This document shows, one piece after another, positions 9,347 through 22,030 of a DNA stretch of 64,000 bases. The number at the start of each line of letters is the position of its first letter. Within the stretch, counting starts at the first letter, position 1. The stretch lies in the NCBI RefSeq assembly GCF_947179165.1, contig NC_077242.1, forward strand, positions 45,339,097 to 45,403,096, in the 5' to 3' direction. The stretch comes from Solanum dulcamara (lineage: Eukaryota; Streptophyta; Magnoliopsida; Solanales; Solanaceae). The position numbers and the translations under genes were made by a program. The notes below the pieces were generated by a model, which worked only from the letters and a program-made list of their open reading frames with translations, did no database searches and was not told where the DNA came from.

Positions 9347-12300
9347 TATCACGACCCAATCCCGTAGGTCGTGATGGGTGCCCGAATTGGACTCTCGCAT
9401 ATACCCCTGCTAACTATAAATAAACCTGTCCCCGATTTGAGTTATAATGTATCAACAATCACGATAGCATATAAGCCGACGAGGCTATCGTAACATATGA
9501 GGATAACTGTACACGCACACATATACAACCCACATACATGTCCACAGACCTCTAAGAGTAAAAACAGTAACATAAGGCGGGACAGGGCCCCCGCTGTACC
9601 CATAAATAAATAAATATATACATCGAGGGTTAGTACCAAAATCTAGGCTCCAGCACAATGGAGAGCTCCTGAAAAGCTGAGCGGGACTCCTACGCTGGTG
9701 GATCCCCAAAGTGTGTATCTGTACCTGCGGGAATGAAACGCAACCCCCAAGAAAGGGGGGTCAGTACGATATATGTACTGAGTATATAAGCATAGACATC
9801 ATAAGGAAATTACCGTTGGCATAGGAATGCAGGGGACAAGTATAACAATTAACAAATTACTATACCTATAGCTTAGAACATAAAGTCGTACATACTATCA
9901 TCCCATACCGTACCCGGCTCATTTGGAAAATTGGTGTAACAACTACATCACTCTGTTATCATAAGCATCTATATACTATTAGTACTATCTCATATAATAA
10001 TGCCGATGAACATATGGCCCGATCCATATACTATATAGTAATACCGAGGAACGTTCGGCCCGATCCAGATATCATATAATAATACCGAGAAACGTTCGGC
10101 TGGATCCATATATTATATAATAATGTCAAGGAACGTTCGGCCCGATCCATATATTATATAATAATAACGAGGAACATTCGGCCCAATCCATATATTAAAT
10201 ATATATACGTACCCGGCCCTCTAGTGAGGGACTCAGTGAATCATAACTGTAGGACCATCATAGGGTCCGTTGCCATTACCACCTTATCACATCACATTAT
10301 ATATATATATATACATACGTACCCAACCCTCTAGTGAGGGACTCGGTGAGCTTTTTATGTCATTGCATTATCATATTCTCATATAGCGTACCCGGCCCTC
10401 TAGTGAGGGACTTAGTGGATAATGCAGTGAACTACGCACAATAACGTACCCGATCCAGGACTCGATGATAGGAGGGTTACCATATACACGAGTAGAGTAG
10501 TAAGTAACCATATGCATTTTAGATCGTATTTGAGATCGATAGAATCTCAAAATGTTCTATCATTCAAAAACCAAGACAAGAGTCATATCAAGTACCTTTT
10601 GATTGCCACTATGGATTAGGTCAAAATGAAACTTTTGGAATCATATTCCCGTATCAAGTCATCATCAAATATCTTTTGGGAATCAAAAAGTTGGCTATCC
10701 TAGTGGCTTTAACAAGATGAACTTCCTTGGAATCGTATACACTTCATCTATTTGTTTCATAAAGATCATGTCAAAAAGAAAGGAAGATTAGCTTTACATA
10801 CTTGCTACTTCCCAATGTATAGAAAACATGATAAGCAATAGCTCAATTATTGTAAGAGTTCAAACATTAGAGTATGAGTAAGAAACACTTAGGAATGGAG
10901 TGACTTCCGAGATTGTATCATCTTTTACGTACATCTAGGATATGCCAAAAGAAGAGAAAGAATAAGCTTTATGTACTCTCTACTTTCCCTCATGGAATCA
11001 TCATATGCATATATCGTACAGACCATCATGGCTCGGTAAATAATTATAGCATAATAGCATCATACTTATGTCAAAATCATACCAAGAGAAAGAAGGTAGC
11101 TTCACATACTTATGCCAAAAACATGCCAAGAGAAAGAAGGTAGCTTCACATATCTCTTACAGATTACTCTTAACCACGTTCACCTCGTCGTCTTTTGAAC
11201 CTATTTAATATGAAATAAATACTAAGGTTAATACCCTTTCACTTTCCATTTTCCTACTCCACAACCAAGTATCTATAGAAACTGTTTCCTTATCCACTTC
11301 CCTCGACTAGTTTATTACTAGTTCTGAGATTGTCGGAAATCTGGAAGCATCTCTCCTATAACTTGCCCTATCCAACTGCTAATCTTAGCAGCCATATTAC
11401 CAACAACAACCAGCAGCTATATATACAATCAGATCACTTCAATATTACTCAATACAACTCCAAACAACTAGCTCAAAACTACGATACCAAAATAGAGTTT
11501 TAAACCGTTATTTCGTAAACCTTTAACAATATGAAACAGAGGGTCATGTGCTACAACCAGAAGTACCCACATCCCTTTTAGAACACTTTCCATCCCTGCA
11601 ACACATAATCAACCCATCTACAGCCGTTGCACCACAATCATAACACACTACTCGACTACGATTTAACTTTAACGATTTTAATTTAGTTTGTTTTTAACGT
11701 CAAGCATCCTTATACAATTTTTCCACTTACAGCCTCATTTAAGACATGTATTATACTTCATAAAAATATCATAAGCTCTGATTTTAAAGGAAAAGCCTTA
11801 CCTTTCCCAAAACTCGCTAAAACTTGCCAAAACTCACCTTGAAAGTTCTCCTAGCGCGGTTGAAACTTCGTGGATGTTTGTTATCTTTTTGGTGCTGCTC
11901 CAAACCATAAATTTACATTACTAACACCTTTATACCCTCGTGGTATATCCTAGATAATTAATTTACGGAACGAAATTAAAGAACTTACCTTTTTTTCTCC
12001 CCAAATTTGTAGTTGTTCTCTCTAGCTTAAGGATTTCTCTTCTTTTTTTTTTCTAGAATTTTCTTGGATAAGAATGAATTGTTTGGATAAATATGACCTA
12101 AAAGTCATAAAATATATATATATAGGCTACTTTAGGTGTGACACATGTCAACCCCTAAGTGGTGACACGTGTCAAGCCCTCATTGGGCCAACACACCACC
12201 TCCTCCAACCATGAGCTGCCATATGGCATGTGAGGGCCCACCTCTTGCTCCAATTGCTTCCACGTGGTACCTCCAGATGCTGCCACGTGGCACTCTCCCA

Positions 12301-12691
12301 TGCTGCCATGTGTCACCTTATTTTCCCCTCGTGGATTCATAATCTCATCTTACTTTACGAACTTATGTAATCCTTGCTACGTAAGCTTGGTATGTACTCA
12401 AGTAGCTTAAGTATGTAAGATTTCCAAGTTGGTAGCTTAAGTAAGTAAGTCGAGTCCTATGACTCATTACTTGGTCTCCAACTTCTTCCGGATTTTTATG
12501 GCCCTATTTCCAATCTTCTCTATTATAGGGTATCTAATTCTCCCTTCCTTAGAGTTATTTGATGACTTCATGGATTATCCGGCTCACATGGTGACTTCTA
12601 AGAAGCTTAAGATCCTTTCAAGAAACTTAAGAGCTTAAGAAGCTTACGTAAGTTAGGAACCTTCCAAGGTACAAAAGTACAAGGTATAACA
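9347..12691 (-). mobile_element. GyA solo LTR (level 3), perfect TSD AGGAA
   Basis: The left end is TATCACGACCC (9347) and the right end GGTATAACA (12691), the reverse complement of a GyA LTR. AGGAA flanks it at 9342-9346 and 12692-12696. It carries the paired hairpins at 9744-9781, a 41-bp tandem array at about 9998-10200, and the G-box cluster near 12130-12310. At 3345 bp it has the size of the other GyA LTRs. No internal sequence is present. It interrupts the level-2 GyB LTR and so is younger than it. Confidence 0.88.
9998..10200. repeat. 41-bp minisatellite inside GyA LTR, about 5 units
   Basis: The motif GGCCCGATCC recurs at 10016, 10057, 10098 (variant), 10139 and 10180 (variant), an exact 41-bp step. 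Each unit also holds GAACGTTCGG and CATATATTATATAATAAT-like sequence. The solo copy at 15763-19128 seems to have one unit (about 18150-18190). Confidence 0.88.
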
Positions 12692-15600
12692 AGGAAATCT
12701 CAAAGGCCTGTAGAACTAATCGAGTCTACGACTCGTTAGCGAGTTAACGACTTGTAAGAACGAGTTGTAGAGAAACTTCAAAGAATCAGTCCTCAGGGTT
12801 TTCTCAGACCCTGCAGGACGAGTCCTTTTTATGAATCGTAGAAGGGCCTGCGATTCGTAAGGATCCTTCGTAGGGTCAGTTTCGACAAGTTTTAAGAATG
12901 GTATTTTAGTCATTTCCTACATTTTATCAGTAAGGTATGGTCATTTTGGGACCAAATCTACCCTATATAATGACCCAAAGTCTTCCCAAATCCCTCATTC
13001 TCACATTAACTCCCCTAAACTTTTCCCTTTCTTCTCAAGATTTCTCTCAAGGCTTTCTCCATCCACAAGCTGATTCCTAGGGTTCCTCAAGACCAAGTTC
13101 TTCTTTCAATCTCAAGTCAAATCTATCAATGTATGTGGGTTTTTATCCATGGGTTCTTCCACCCATGGATCCCAAAACCCCTTTCAAACTAAGTATTTGA
13201 TTTCAAGTAAGAATTTCTTATGGGTTATCCTAATTTCTTCTAAATAGCATGAATCATGATTTAACCATTGATTATTGGTCTATTTTGATGCAATGTGATT
13301 TCAAATGCATGGATTGATTGATTACAAGTAGTTTCTTTACTTAGTTTTCTTAAAGGTTCTTGAGATTCATGGTGGGTTGCTTAAAGCAAGATTTCCATTG
13401 ATGAATTTCATAGTGTTTCTACATGATTTTAAATACATACATGTTGGAAAGTTGATTTGACATGAAACCACCTAGTTTTACTCTATGTTCATTTAAAGTA
13501 TTATTTGAAGATTATGGACTCCATTAAATATTTATGAGAGTTAATGACTAAGGTTATAGGAGTCTTTGAATGAAAGAATGAATGTTGGTGTAAGGCCTTC
13601 TCACCTAAATTAATGGATTCTTTATGAGATAGGGATAATTCTTGCATACTTGAATCACTAAAGGTTTTAAAGAGTTATTCTACCGAATGATGATTTGACC
13701 TCTCAAAGTATATGTTACTAAGATATGCTATTCTGTGGGATCCTATTAGCAACTTCTAGTTTTTTGAACTATGTGCCAACATAGGAGCTCTTGTAGGCTA
13801 GGCTAATGGATCCACAAATGGCCATTTAATGTTAAAGAAATGAATATTGGCGGAGTTCTACTTGGCAAGTAGTCCCCTCTTCCAATGTAGGGGGTTAGGT
13901 TAGATTCCATGTTATAGCTCACATAGTCTTAATCAGTTATATACATCTTCCCACAAATGAATATTTCAAATATTATTTACTTGATTACTCTTGCATACCC
14001 TTACTTATATACTTTACTTTACAATGCCTTAATGCTTTTCATTATATTGCATGCCTACATACTTAATACATTCAAAGTACTAACGCATACTTTTGCCTAT
14101 ATGTTATCACCATGTAGGATCGGTATACCTCCTCGTTCTCCTCCACATGGATAGTAGAGATTTCTCTTGAAGGCTACATTTGGTGAGTTTCCATGTTTCG
14201 AGAATGATACTATTTTATCTTTCTAGCTTATGATATATTGAGACCTTTAGACATTTATTATGATACTTCATTCTATTTTGATTGAGGGTGAGCTAGGAAC
14301 TTGTCTTAGCCCCGCCAAGTCTAAAAATTAGAGGTATTGTTGGACCTATGTAAGTCGAAGCTTGATTATTATGGTTCTTACTATGATGTTTCCCTTAGTT
14401 CCTCTTTCCCCCTATTTTTCGCTTGTTTATTTATTGTCATTACCTATGAAAGACTAAATGAATGCTAAGAGGCTTGGGTGAGGTACCTCCAGGTTCCTCA
14501 TTTTCCATGTCATGTCAAGGCCCTAGGCTTGGGTCATGACAATCCACTAGCTAGGCCAATTAAGGCACCTGGGATGACACATAGTTTAGAACTAGGGGTT
14601 GCTACTAGGGCTCCCATGTGGAGTCCTCACCACAAAGTTCTCTCGGTGCTTAGTTAATCCCAACGGAAGTACTTAAATCATAGTATTAGGAAAGACAACA
14701 ATCAACCAATCCATATCATAAAATACATCATAGGAATATCTCTTTGAAAACCATGATCATAACATAAACATATAAACACTTACCTTTTAAAACATCTAAA
14801 TCATGATTTCTTCATATTGTGAGAAAACCTTTCACACTTCATGGTTAGTTGCTTAAAAACATACTTGAATTATAATTCATAACTTTCAAAGCATACATAA
14901 TACTTCATCAAATCCATGATCATATATCCATAGTTTATACTTGAATTTCATAGGATAATGCATGTGTCCTTGTAAAAATCATTGAAAATATGTAATTTAA
15001 ATAGAATCACGCATGAATACATCATTGGAATTAAGTGAAAACATAATTGAATTGACCCAATGCAAATCATCAAAACTAGAGTTTTAAGAGAATCTCATAA
15101 AAGAGAAAATTGAGAAGACCTTTGGGACTCCATGGATGGAAGAAGATCCATTAATAAATTCCCACACACCTTGATTAATCAAAGTCATAAATGCACTTGG
15201 AATTGAGAGACTTGAGCTTGAATCCCTTTGAAACCTTTAGCTTGGAGAAAAAGATAGAACTTGGGAGAGAAATTCTAGGGAGATAATTTTTGTGTTGAGA
15301 GTAGTTAAGGGAATGAGGGACTAAAAAAGGGTTTTAGGTAGTTAATAGTTTAGGAATTAATTCCCAAAATGCCCAATATAGAATCAAAATAATGGAAAAT
15401 ACCCAAACTCCCCCAAACAAACACTGACAGAGGGAACTTCATGGCCACATATACTGTTTGTGTAACCTTCTAAAGACCGCATAGTGGTCCGTAGAAATGA
15501 AGGGAATCAAGTCTGGGTGAGGTGGAACTTATACGGGTAGTTCTATGGGTCGTCATCCTCTTCACAGGCCGTGGAGAGCTTCATGAAGAACGGTTCGTTC

Positions 15601-15762
15601 AGACTCGAGGGGGTCGAGTTCCACGGACCATTCAACAGTCGGTGAGATCAATATCTATGGGTCGTATTCGTTTTACTCCCTCCTCCCCCCTTTGTCTGAT
15701 CATTTCCACGGGACCCCTTTATGGGTCGTGGTTCTTTTCACGGTCCATATGGGGGTCCATAC

Positions 15763-18700
15763 TATTACACCCCACATCTTTAAACTCGGAAGGTTCCTTA
15801 AGTTACTTAGAAGCTAGTATGTGAGCCACTTAAGTTACGACCCTATTGAACAACTCTAAGAAGGGAGAATGTGACACCCCATGGTAGGAAAGGTTGGAAA
15901 TAGGGTCAAGAGAAATCGAAAGGAGTTGGAGGCCAAGTAACGAGTCGTAAGACTCAACTTATCTACGTAAACTACTAATTTAGAAGTCTTACATACGTGA
16001 GTTACTTGATTACATACCAAGCTTATGTAGCAAGGGTTTCAGAGGCTCTTAAAGTGAGACGAGATTACGAACCCACGAGGAGGAAAACAAATTACGCAGG
16101 GCAGCCAATGGGAGGTTGACACGTGGAAGCACCTAAGCAAGCAGGTGACCCACCTGCTTGGGGTCAAGTAGGTGACCCACCTGCTTTGGGGAGGTGGGCC
16201 CCACTGTCACGTGACAGCCCCTCCTTCATCATGTTGATATGGTGGCCCAATAGGGGCTGGACACGTGTCACCTCTTGGGGATGACACGTGTCACACCCTA
16301 GGGCCACATATATGTGTGGATATGTATCATATACTCCAGCTTCCTTCATTAAATTTCCAGCAAACAAAAGATGATGAACAAACCCTAGTTTAGGGAGAAA
16401 AGTGCGACGGCTTGAGGAGAAAAATAAGGTAAGTCCCGATTTCATTCTGTAAATTAATTATATAGCATATACCACGGTGATATGGAAGTATTAGTAGTAT
16501 AAAATTAGAGTTTGGTGCAGCCAAAAAATGGACAGCAAGCTGCCACGACGATTCAGCACGTTAAAAAAATTCCGAGGCGCAATTTCGGCGAGTTCTGGCC
16601 AATTTCGGGAAAGGTAAGTTCTTACCCTCTAATTTGAAGTTTATGATGTTAAATTAGGGTGTATTAAACACCTTAGGGGCTGTTGGAAGTTGGGTAAAAG
16701 GTTTGAAAAGTTCGGCGCTCGAAATAAATGAATTTGGAATCGCTATAGTTAAATTGTTGTCGAAATAAGGTGTTGTGCGCGTGGGGGCTGCTGCTGGTTG
16801 TGTTGTGGAGTGTTGAAGGGTCTAAAAGTTCTATAAATGAGGTGGGGTAGCTTCTGGTTTCATCCACACGACCCTCCGCTTTGCAATTAAAGGATTCGCG
16901 AAAGAAAGATTAAAAACTCTAGTTTTGGTATCCTAGTTTCGAGTGAATTGTTGGGGGTTTATATTGTGTAATGTTGTCGTAATATGTATATGTATGGGCT
17001 TCTGGTTGTATTGTTGGTTTGCTGCAGGTTCTAAGGACATGGTTGGGAATTCGGATAGGGCACATTATAGGGGAGGTGCTGTCCAATTTTCGTTAACGTC
17101 TTAACTAGTTAAGGAACTAGTCGAGAAGGCGAGCGAAGGGATGAATGTTATGAATACTCGTGGGTAGTCTAAGTTGCTGAAAAATATAAGGTTGTTAATA
17201 CTTGCATTACTTCCATGTTAAATAGGTTTCGAGGACAACGACGGGGACGTGATTAAGAGAAGTCCATACGAGGTATGTGAAGCTTCCTTCTGGCGTATTT
17301 TTGGAATAAGTATGTAGAGCTATTTTTCTTTTCTTTTGGCATGTCTTAGGTATAAGTTATGAATTCTTTGTATACGAAATGTGGGGATAATTCCACTCTT
17401 GAAACTCCAAATGTAATTCATAAATGTATTCACTTTGTAATGTTAAGACTCCTGTAATAGTTGAGTTATTGCCTTTCCAGGCTACTAGATCATGCTAAAT
17501 GTAATAGCATATGATATGAGGTGGAGGTAGTTCTAGTTATAAGCTCCAGGTATGATTGTGACTTTTATTTACTACTTGGTATTATAATTCTTAAAATAGT
17601 CGAACTACCCTCGAGTCTCCTATCTGCTGAATAATACTTGAATGTGTCAGCTCCTATTCCTAAAGTCTCTGCGACGACAAATGTCTCTACTTCCATAAGT
17701 TGTTTAACCTTGTCTCGATACACGTCTACAATTCCTGAAACTCCAGTTGATATGCTCCATAACGATGTTTAGAAGATACTTAAGACGATTACTACTCTGA
17801 TCTTCAGGTGACGATTCACTTGACTGTTTCATTGAGTCTCAAATAATGACTTAGTTGCATATAATTTCTCACTACTCTACTCGAGCACCCTGTAACCCAT
17901 CTTTCTCCGAGTCCCATAAGAGGGTCGGGAATGCGGTCGTGCCTAGTTTTACTATTTGTTCACCGAGTCCCGAGTCGGCTATATATATATATGTATGAAG
18001 TATACGAGGGTGAAATGTCGTATACGATGAAGTGAATCATATGATGATGCCGTATGTGATGATGCTCGTCACCGCATCCCGAGCCAGATATATACATATG
18101 ATGATATAATGGAAAATGTGGATTGAGTCGTATGTTCTTCGGCATTGTTTTAAATTATGGATCGGGTCGAACGTTCCTCGTCGTATTTTACTGTATGATG
18201 ATGGTACGCTATAGACGTACACTACTCTTTCACCGAGTCCCTCACTAAAGGGCCGGATACTTTATGTAGGCATACATATGAAAGTATAGGGATACATTTG
18301 TGACCCCGAGCCCCAGAGTGGACCGGATATACTGTGATGACATACGAGGTTAGCCGTATACAATGATATGATGCCGTATATGATGACATGATAAAATGAT
18401 ATACATGATGATATAACGACTCATGATTATGATGAAACGATTATGATACCGAGTTCACTAGAGGGCCGGGTACAGGGTATGATAAGGTATATGACTGCAT
18501 GTCCTAAGCTGCAGGTACAGTAATCTGTTAACTGTTATACATGTCTTCTGTATCCCCATTTCAGTTGTTGTCTCAGTTATGATATGTTATGCTTTATATA
18601 CTTAATACATATGTCGTACTGACCCCCCTTTCTTCGGGGGGCTGCATTTCATGCCCGCAGGTATAGATGTTCATTCTGGAGATCCGTCAGCTTAGGAGTT

Positions 18701-19128
18701 CCTCTCCGCTGTGTCGGCATTGCTTTACTATTCTGGAGCCTAAATTTTGATGCTGGTTACTTAATGTATACATTTGTACATTCAGAGGCACGGCGGGGGC
18801 CTTGTCCCACTATATGTTGCTGTTACTATTCTTATAGGTCTGTAGACATATGAATGTGGGATGTTTGTGAGCTCATTTCGATTGTGCCTACATGGCATTT
18901 TGTGAGTATTTTTTTTTATGTTACAGCAGCCTTATCAGCTTGCATTCCTTTATGTGTTATGAGACGAGTGAAGGAGGCCATACATACACGAAAAAGTTTT
19001 AACTCATTGGGGTTTTTTTTGTGAGTAGTATCACCTTGTTCATAGTTCAATATGACTACAAGTGATAGGTAGGTATACGAGAGTCCAGGTCGGACCCCAG
19101 TCGCGGCCTACGGGGTTGGGTCGTGACA
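15763..19128 (+). mobile_element. GyA solo LTR (level 2), perfect TSD CATAC
   Basis: Starts TATTACACCCCACATC and ends GGGTCGTGACA. CATAC flanks it at 15758-15762 and 19129-19133. The 3366 bp contain G-boxes, the tandem palindromes (16138-16187), the CCC/GGG hairpin (18623-18640) and PBS-less ends. It interrupts the level-1 GyB LTR. Confidence 0.88.
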
Positions 19129-19280
19129 CATACAACCACTTCCCACAGACACCTTTTTCGGACCATTTTCACGAGCTGTGGTGCTTTCTACGGTCCGTTA
19201 AGTGCCTCGTGGAAGTCCAAAAGCTGTAATTTTTCTGAGAATTTCCTCTTTCTTAACTTTTCAAAAATCGGGGTATTACA

Positions 19281-19587
19281 CATGATCACCTCTATTTATA
19301 TCTATGAAATCTAAGCTATAAATTTGAAAGTTGTAGCTATTATTACTTTGTAATAGCTGCTGACACTCAATTTCGATCTTCCGCAATATGGATTAACTAT
19401 CGAGCTTCTTCAATTTCAAACAATTTAAAATAATTAGTTTTCTTCAAATTTAAAATATTTTCATGTTATTTTAAAGTAATTTTATCATTTTTTAAAATTT
19501 TAATATTATATATATTTCTATATATTTATGTCTTTAATTACTACCTCTATAAATATACGAAAGTCATCTAAAAGGATTTTGTTTTAA
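19281..19587. other. Pre-insertion locus DNA, no feature
   Basis: AT-rich DNA continuing the sequence interrupted by the level-1 GyB LTR. No gene or repeat is recognised. Confidence 0.5.
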
Positions 19588-19596
19588 TTAAATATT

Positions 19597-19836
19597 GAGA
19601 TAAGTGTCAAAAACACATCTGAACTATCACTTTTTTGATTTTCATACATAAACTATTGAGAGTGTGAGTTTCATACTTAAAATAGTTTGAAAAACACACC
19701 TCTCTCTTTTATTACACTCTCATCATGATGTGTGTACTACACTCTCTATTTTAATTTTAAAAAAAATTGTTACATCACACTACACATGGACAATATATTC
19801 CACCTTAACAAAAATTAAATAAATTATTAGTATTAG

Positions 19837-19917
<81 letters not shown>

Positions 19918-20546
19918 TTAAAATAAAATTTTAATTTTTGTTATATTTGGTATGCAAGTAGAAAAAATATTTTTCTAAAAATATATGTATATATATAACG
20001 CAAAACGAGAAAATATAAAAAATAAATTAAATTAAATTAGAAGAGGAGGGTTAGATGGGGTAGGTAGAATATTTTTTTATAAAAATGAAAATAATATCAA
20101 TTATTTTAGAGAAGAGTGGGGGAGGAGGTAAAGTCAGAATTATTCAAAAATATTTTACAAAAGAAATTTAAAAAATAAAAAGGTAGGGAATTGTCGAGGT
20201 GGGGATGGGGGATGGGGTAGTGGGGAGGTGGTAGAGTTGGGTGAGAAAAATATTTTAAATTTTATTTTAAAAAAGTAAAAAAAAAAATCGATAGTAATTG
20301 TTTGATCTTTAACATTTAACTTATACTAAAAAATTATTTTATTTTGTCAAGGTAGAATGTTTTATTCATGTGCAATACCATATGGCAAAAATTTTCAAAT
20401 AAAAGAGAGAGTGTATTACACATACCATGATGTGTATTTTTCAAACTAATAAGTGATAGTTTAGATATGAAACTCACACTCCAATAATTTAGGTATGAAA
20501 CTCATAAAAAAAATGATAGTTTAAGTGTGTTTTTCACACTTATCTC
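19597..20546. mobile_element. Mutator-type MITE with long inverted repeats and 9-bp TSD
   Basis: The terminal inverted repeats are about 150 bp. The left starts GAGATAAGTGTCAAAAACAC, and the right read in reverse starts GAGATAAGTGTGAAAAACAC. Both continue through ACTATCA and GAAACTCACAC-like blocks. Flanks are perfect 9-bp TTAAATATT (19588-19596 and 20547-20555). The 9-bp duplication and GAGATAA ends point to the Mutator superfamily (established pattern). The 950-bp body has no transposase and includes a TA microsatellite. Confidence 0.85.
19840..19914. repeat. (TA)n microsatellite
   Basis: About 37 uninterrupted TA units inside the Mutator-type MITE. Confidence 0.95.
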
Positions 20547-20555
20547 TTAAATATT

Positions 20556-20871
20556 TTATTAATTATTTTAGTTTACTTAATAGTTTATATTTTTAGTTAA
20601 TTAGTTTATAATTCAGTTAATTATTTTATTTTGTTAAGATTAAGAAGCTCGTTAATTAATTAATATTAATTCGTCTTATATAGTTTTTAGCCGAACTCAC
20701 CAATTAACTCAATTTGGCTACGTTTTAAACTTCAATTGGCGATAATTGAAACCCATTTGGTCATTTCCCAAATTCAAAATCTAACCACTTTTCACTTCAT
20801 TTTTAACTCATCTTTTAAACCCTCATTTCAGCCATTTTGGGCTATTTTCAGTGGCTAAAAATTGGCCAAAT
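20556..20871. other. AT-rich DNA between the MITE and GyC element
   Basis: No gene or repeat is recognised. It includes TTAATTAATTAATATTAATT-like low-complexity sequence. Confidence 0.5.
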
Positions 20872-21599
20872 TGTCATGATCCGATTTTTCAGGCAATGAT
20901 GGAGCCTATTATGATCCTCCAGTAGGTAAGCCGACCCATATTCCAGAACTATGAGTAATGGATGTCAGGATAGAACAACAATTTAAACTAAAAGCGGTAA
21001 TGAAAGAATAAGAACACAAATGAACGGCAGAAGCAAATCAAAATATATACAAACTAAACGACCCATTCCAAAACCTGCAAGTCACATGTACATAGCTTCT
21101 ACAAAATGAGTACAAGTCTCAAAAGTGGACCACAGAAACAAGGCTGTCTCAAAAGTAAAAGACAGGCAGAATATATGTATAGAGGGAGAGGGGTAAATCC
21201 AGAACGCTAAGTGCTCACCCTCGCCTCCGATCAAGACTGCAGCTGGATCGAATCAGCGCCGATAACTAGTACCTGGACCTGCATCATGAAAATAGATGTA
21301 GAGTGTAGTATGAGTATCAAAACAATAAGTACCCAGTAGGCATCATAGGCAGACTGAGCAAGATAAGTAAAAGTAAACTGAAATTCGAGAAACTAATCAC
21401 AACCAAAGATAGAACAAAAAGTCAAGATAGGTATGTACACGAGCGTACTCAACACACAAAGAGAGAGAAACTAGCTAAATCCGCCGGACTTCCATAAACC
21501 CGATGGGGTACGCAACAACCTGAACGGACTCCCATAAGTCCGACAGAAGCAAAGATAGTTAAAGTATCACGAGAGAATCTTATGAAATTCCAATAGAGC

Positions 21600-22030
21600 C
21601 ACAACTTTTCGCTGACTTGAACAAGACCATTATGTAATCTTGAAGCTTTAACCAAGGCTGAACATAGTTAAGGACTTGAACCAAAGATTCATTTGAGGAT
21701 CAGAGACTCGAACCGAGATTTTAAAGTAACCAAGGACTTGAACCAAGGTGATAGATAATCGTGGACTTGGACCACGTGCAAAAGAGATCAAGAACTCGAA
21801 CTCCGAAAATAGGTAATCATGGACTTGAACCACGTGTAGGAGAGACCATGGACTTGAGCTGGGTAATGGTAGCTAAGGACTCAAACCAAAGATAGTGAGT
21901 AGCGATGGACTTGAACCAAGGCTGATAACGGTGGTGGACTCGAACCATGGCTAAGTAAGGCCACAGACTTAAACCAAGGCAAGGATTTGAACCCCTCTCG
22001 ATGGAGTGAATTAGGGACTTGAACCATGAA
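21600..22030 (-). repeat. Degenerate short tandem repeats in the GyC LTR
   Basis: Variants of GGACTTGAACCAAGG occur at spacings of about 35-50 bp (for example near 21673, 21730, 21765, 21822, 21850, 21910, 21938). They are too diverged to give a single period. Confidence 0.65.

Larger units (their letters stand above)
9092..14541 (+). mobile_element. GyB solo LTR (level 2), inserted in the level-1 GyB LTR
   Basis: Starts TGTAAGACCCGATAAG and ends TTGGGTCATGACA. The flanks are ATTCA (9087-9091) and ATCCA (14542-14546), a target duplication with one difference. The host sequence rejoined across it (GTGGATCCACTAGC-like) matches the intact stretch in the 47667-49851 copy. Its own sequence is 9092-9346 plus 12697-14541, about 2.1 kb. 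It is opposite in orientation to its host. Confidence 0.83.
8334..19280 (-). mobile_element. GyB solo LTR (level 1), host of three other solo LTRs
   Basis: The plus-strand left end is TGTCACAACCC (8334) and the right end GGGGTATTACA (19280). Both are bounded by CATGA (8329-8333 and 19281-19285), a perfect 5-bp target duplication of LTR-retrotransposon type. The LTR's own sequence is 8334-9091, 14547-15762 and 19134-19280, about 2.1 kb. It aligns along its length with the GyB solo LTR at 47667-49851 (for example CTAGCCACG, GAATGTACTAAGTATG, GGGGTTGCTACTAGG). No gag or pol is present, so it is a solo LTR left by recombination. Confidence 0.85.

Noticed and set aside
9998..10200. CRISPR-like array
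   Set aside because: Five 41-bp units are contiguous minisatellite repeats with no unique spacers, inside a plant LTR.
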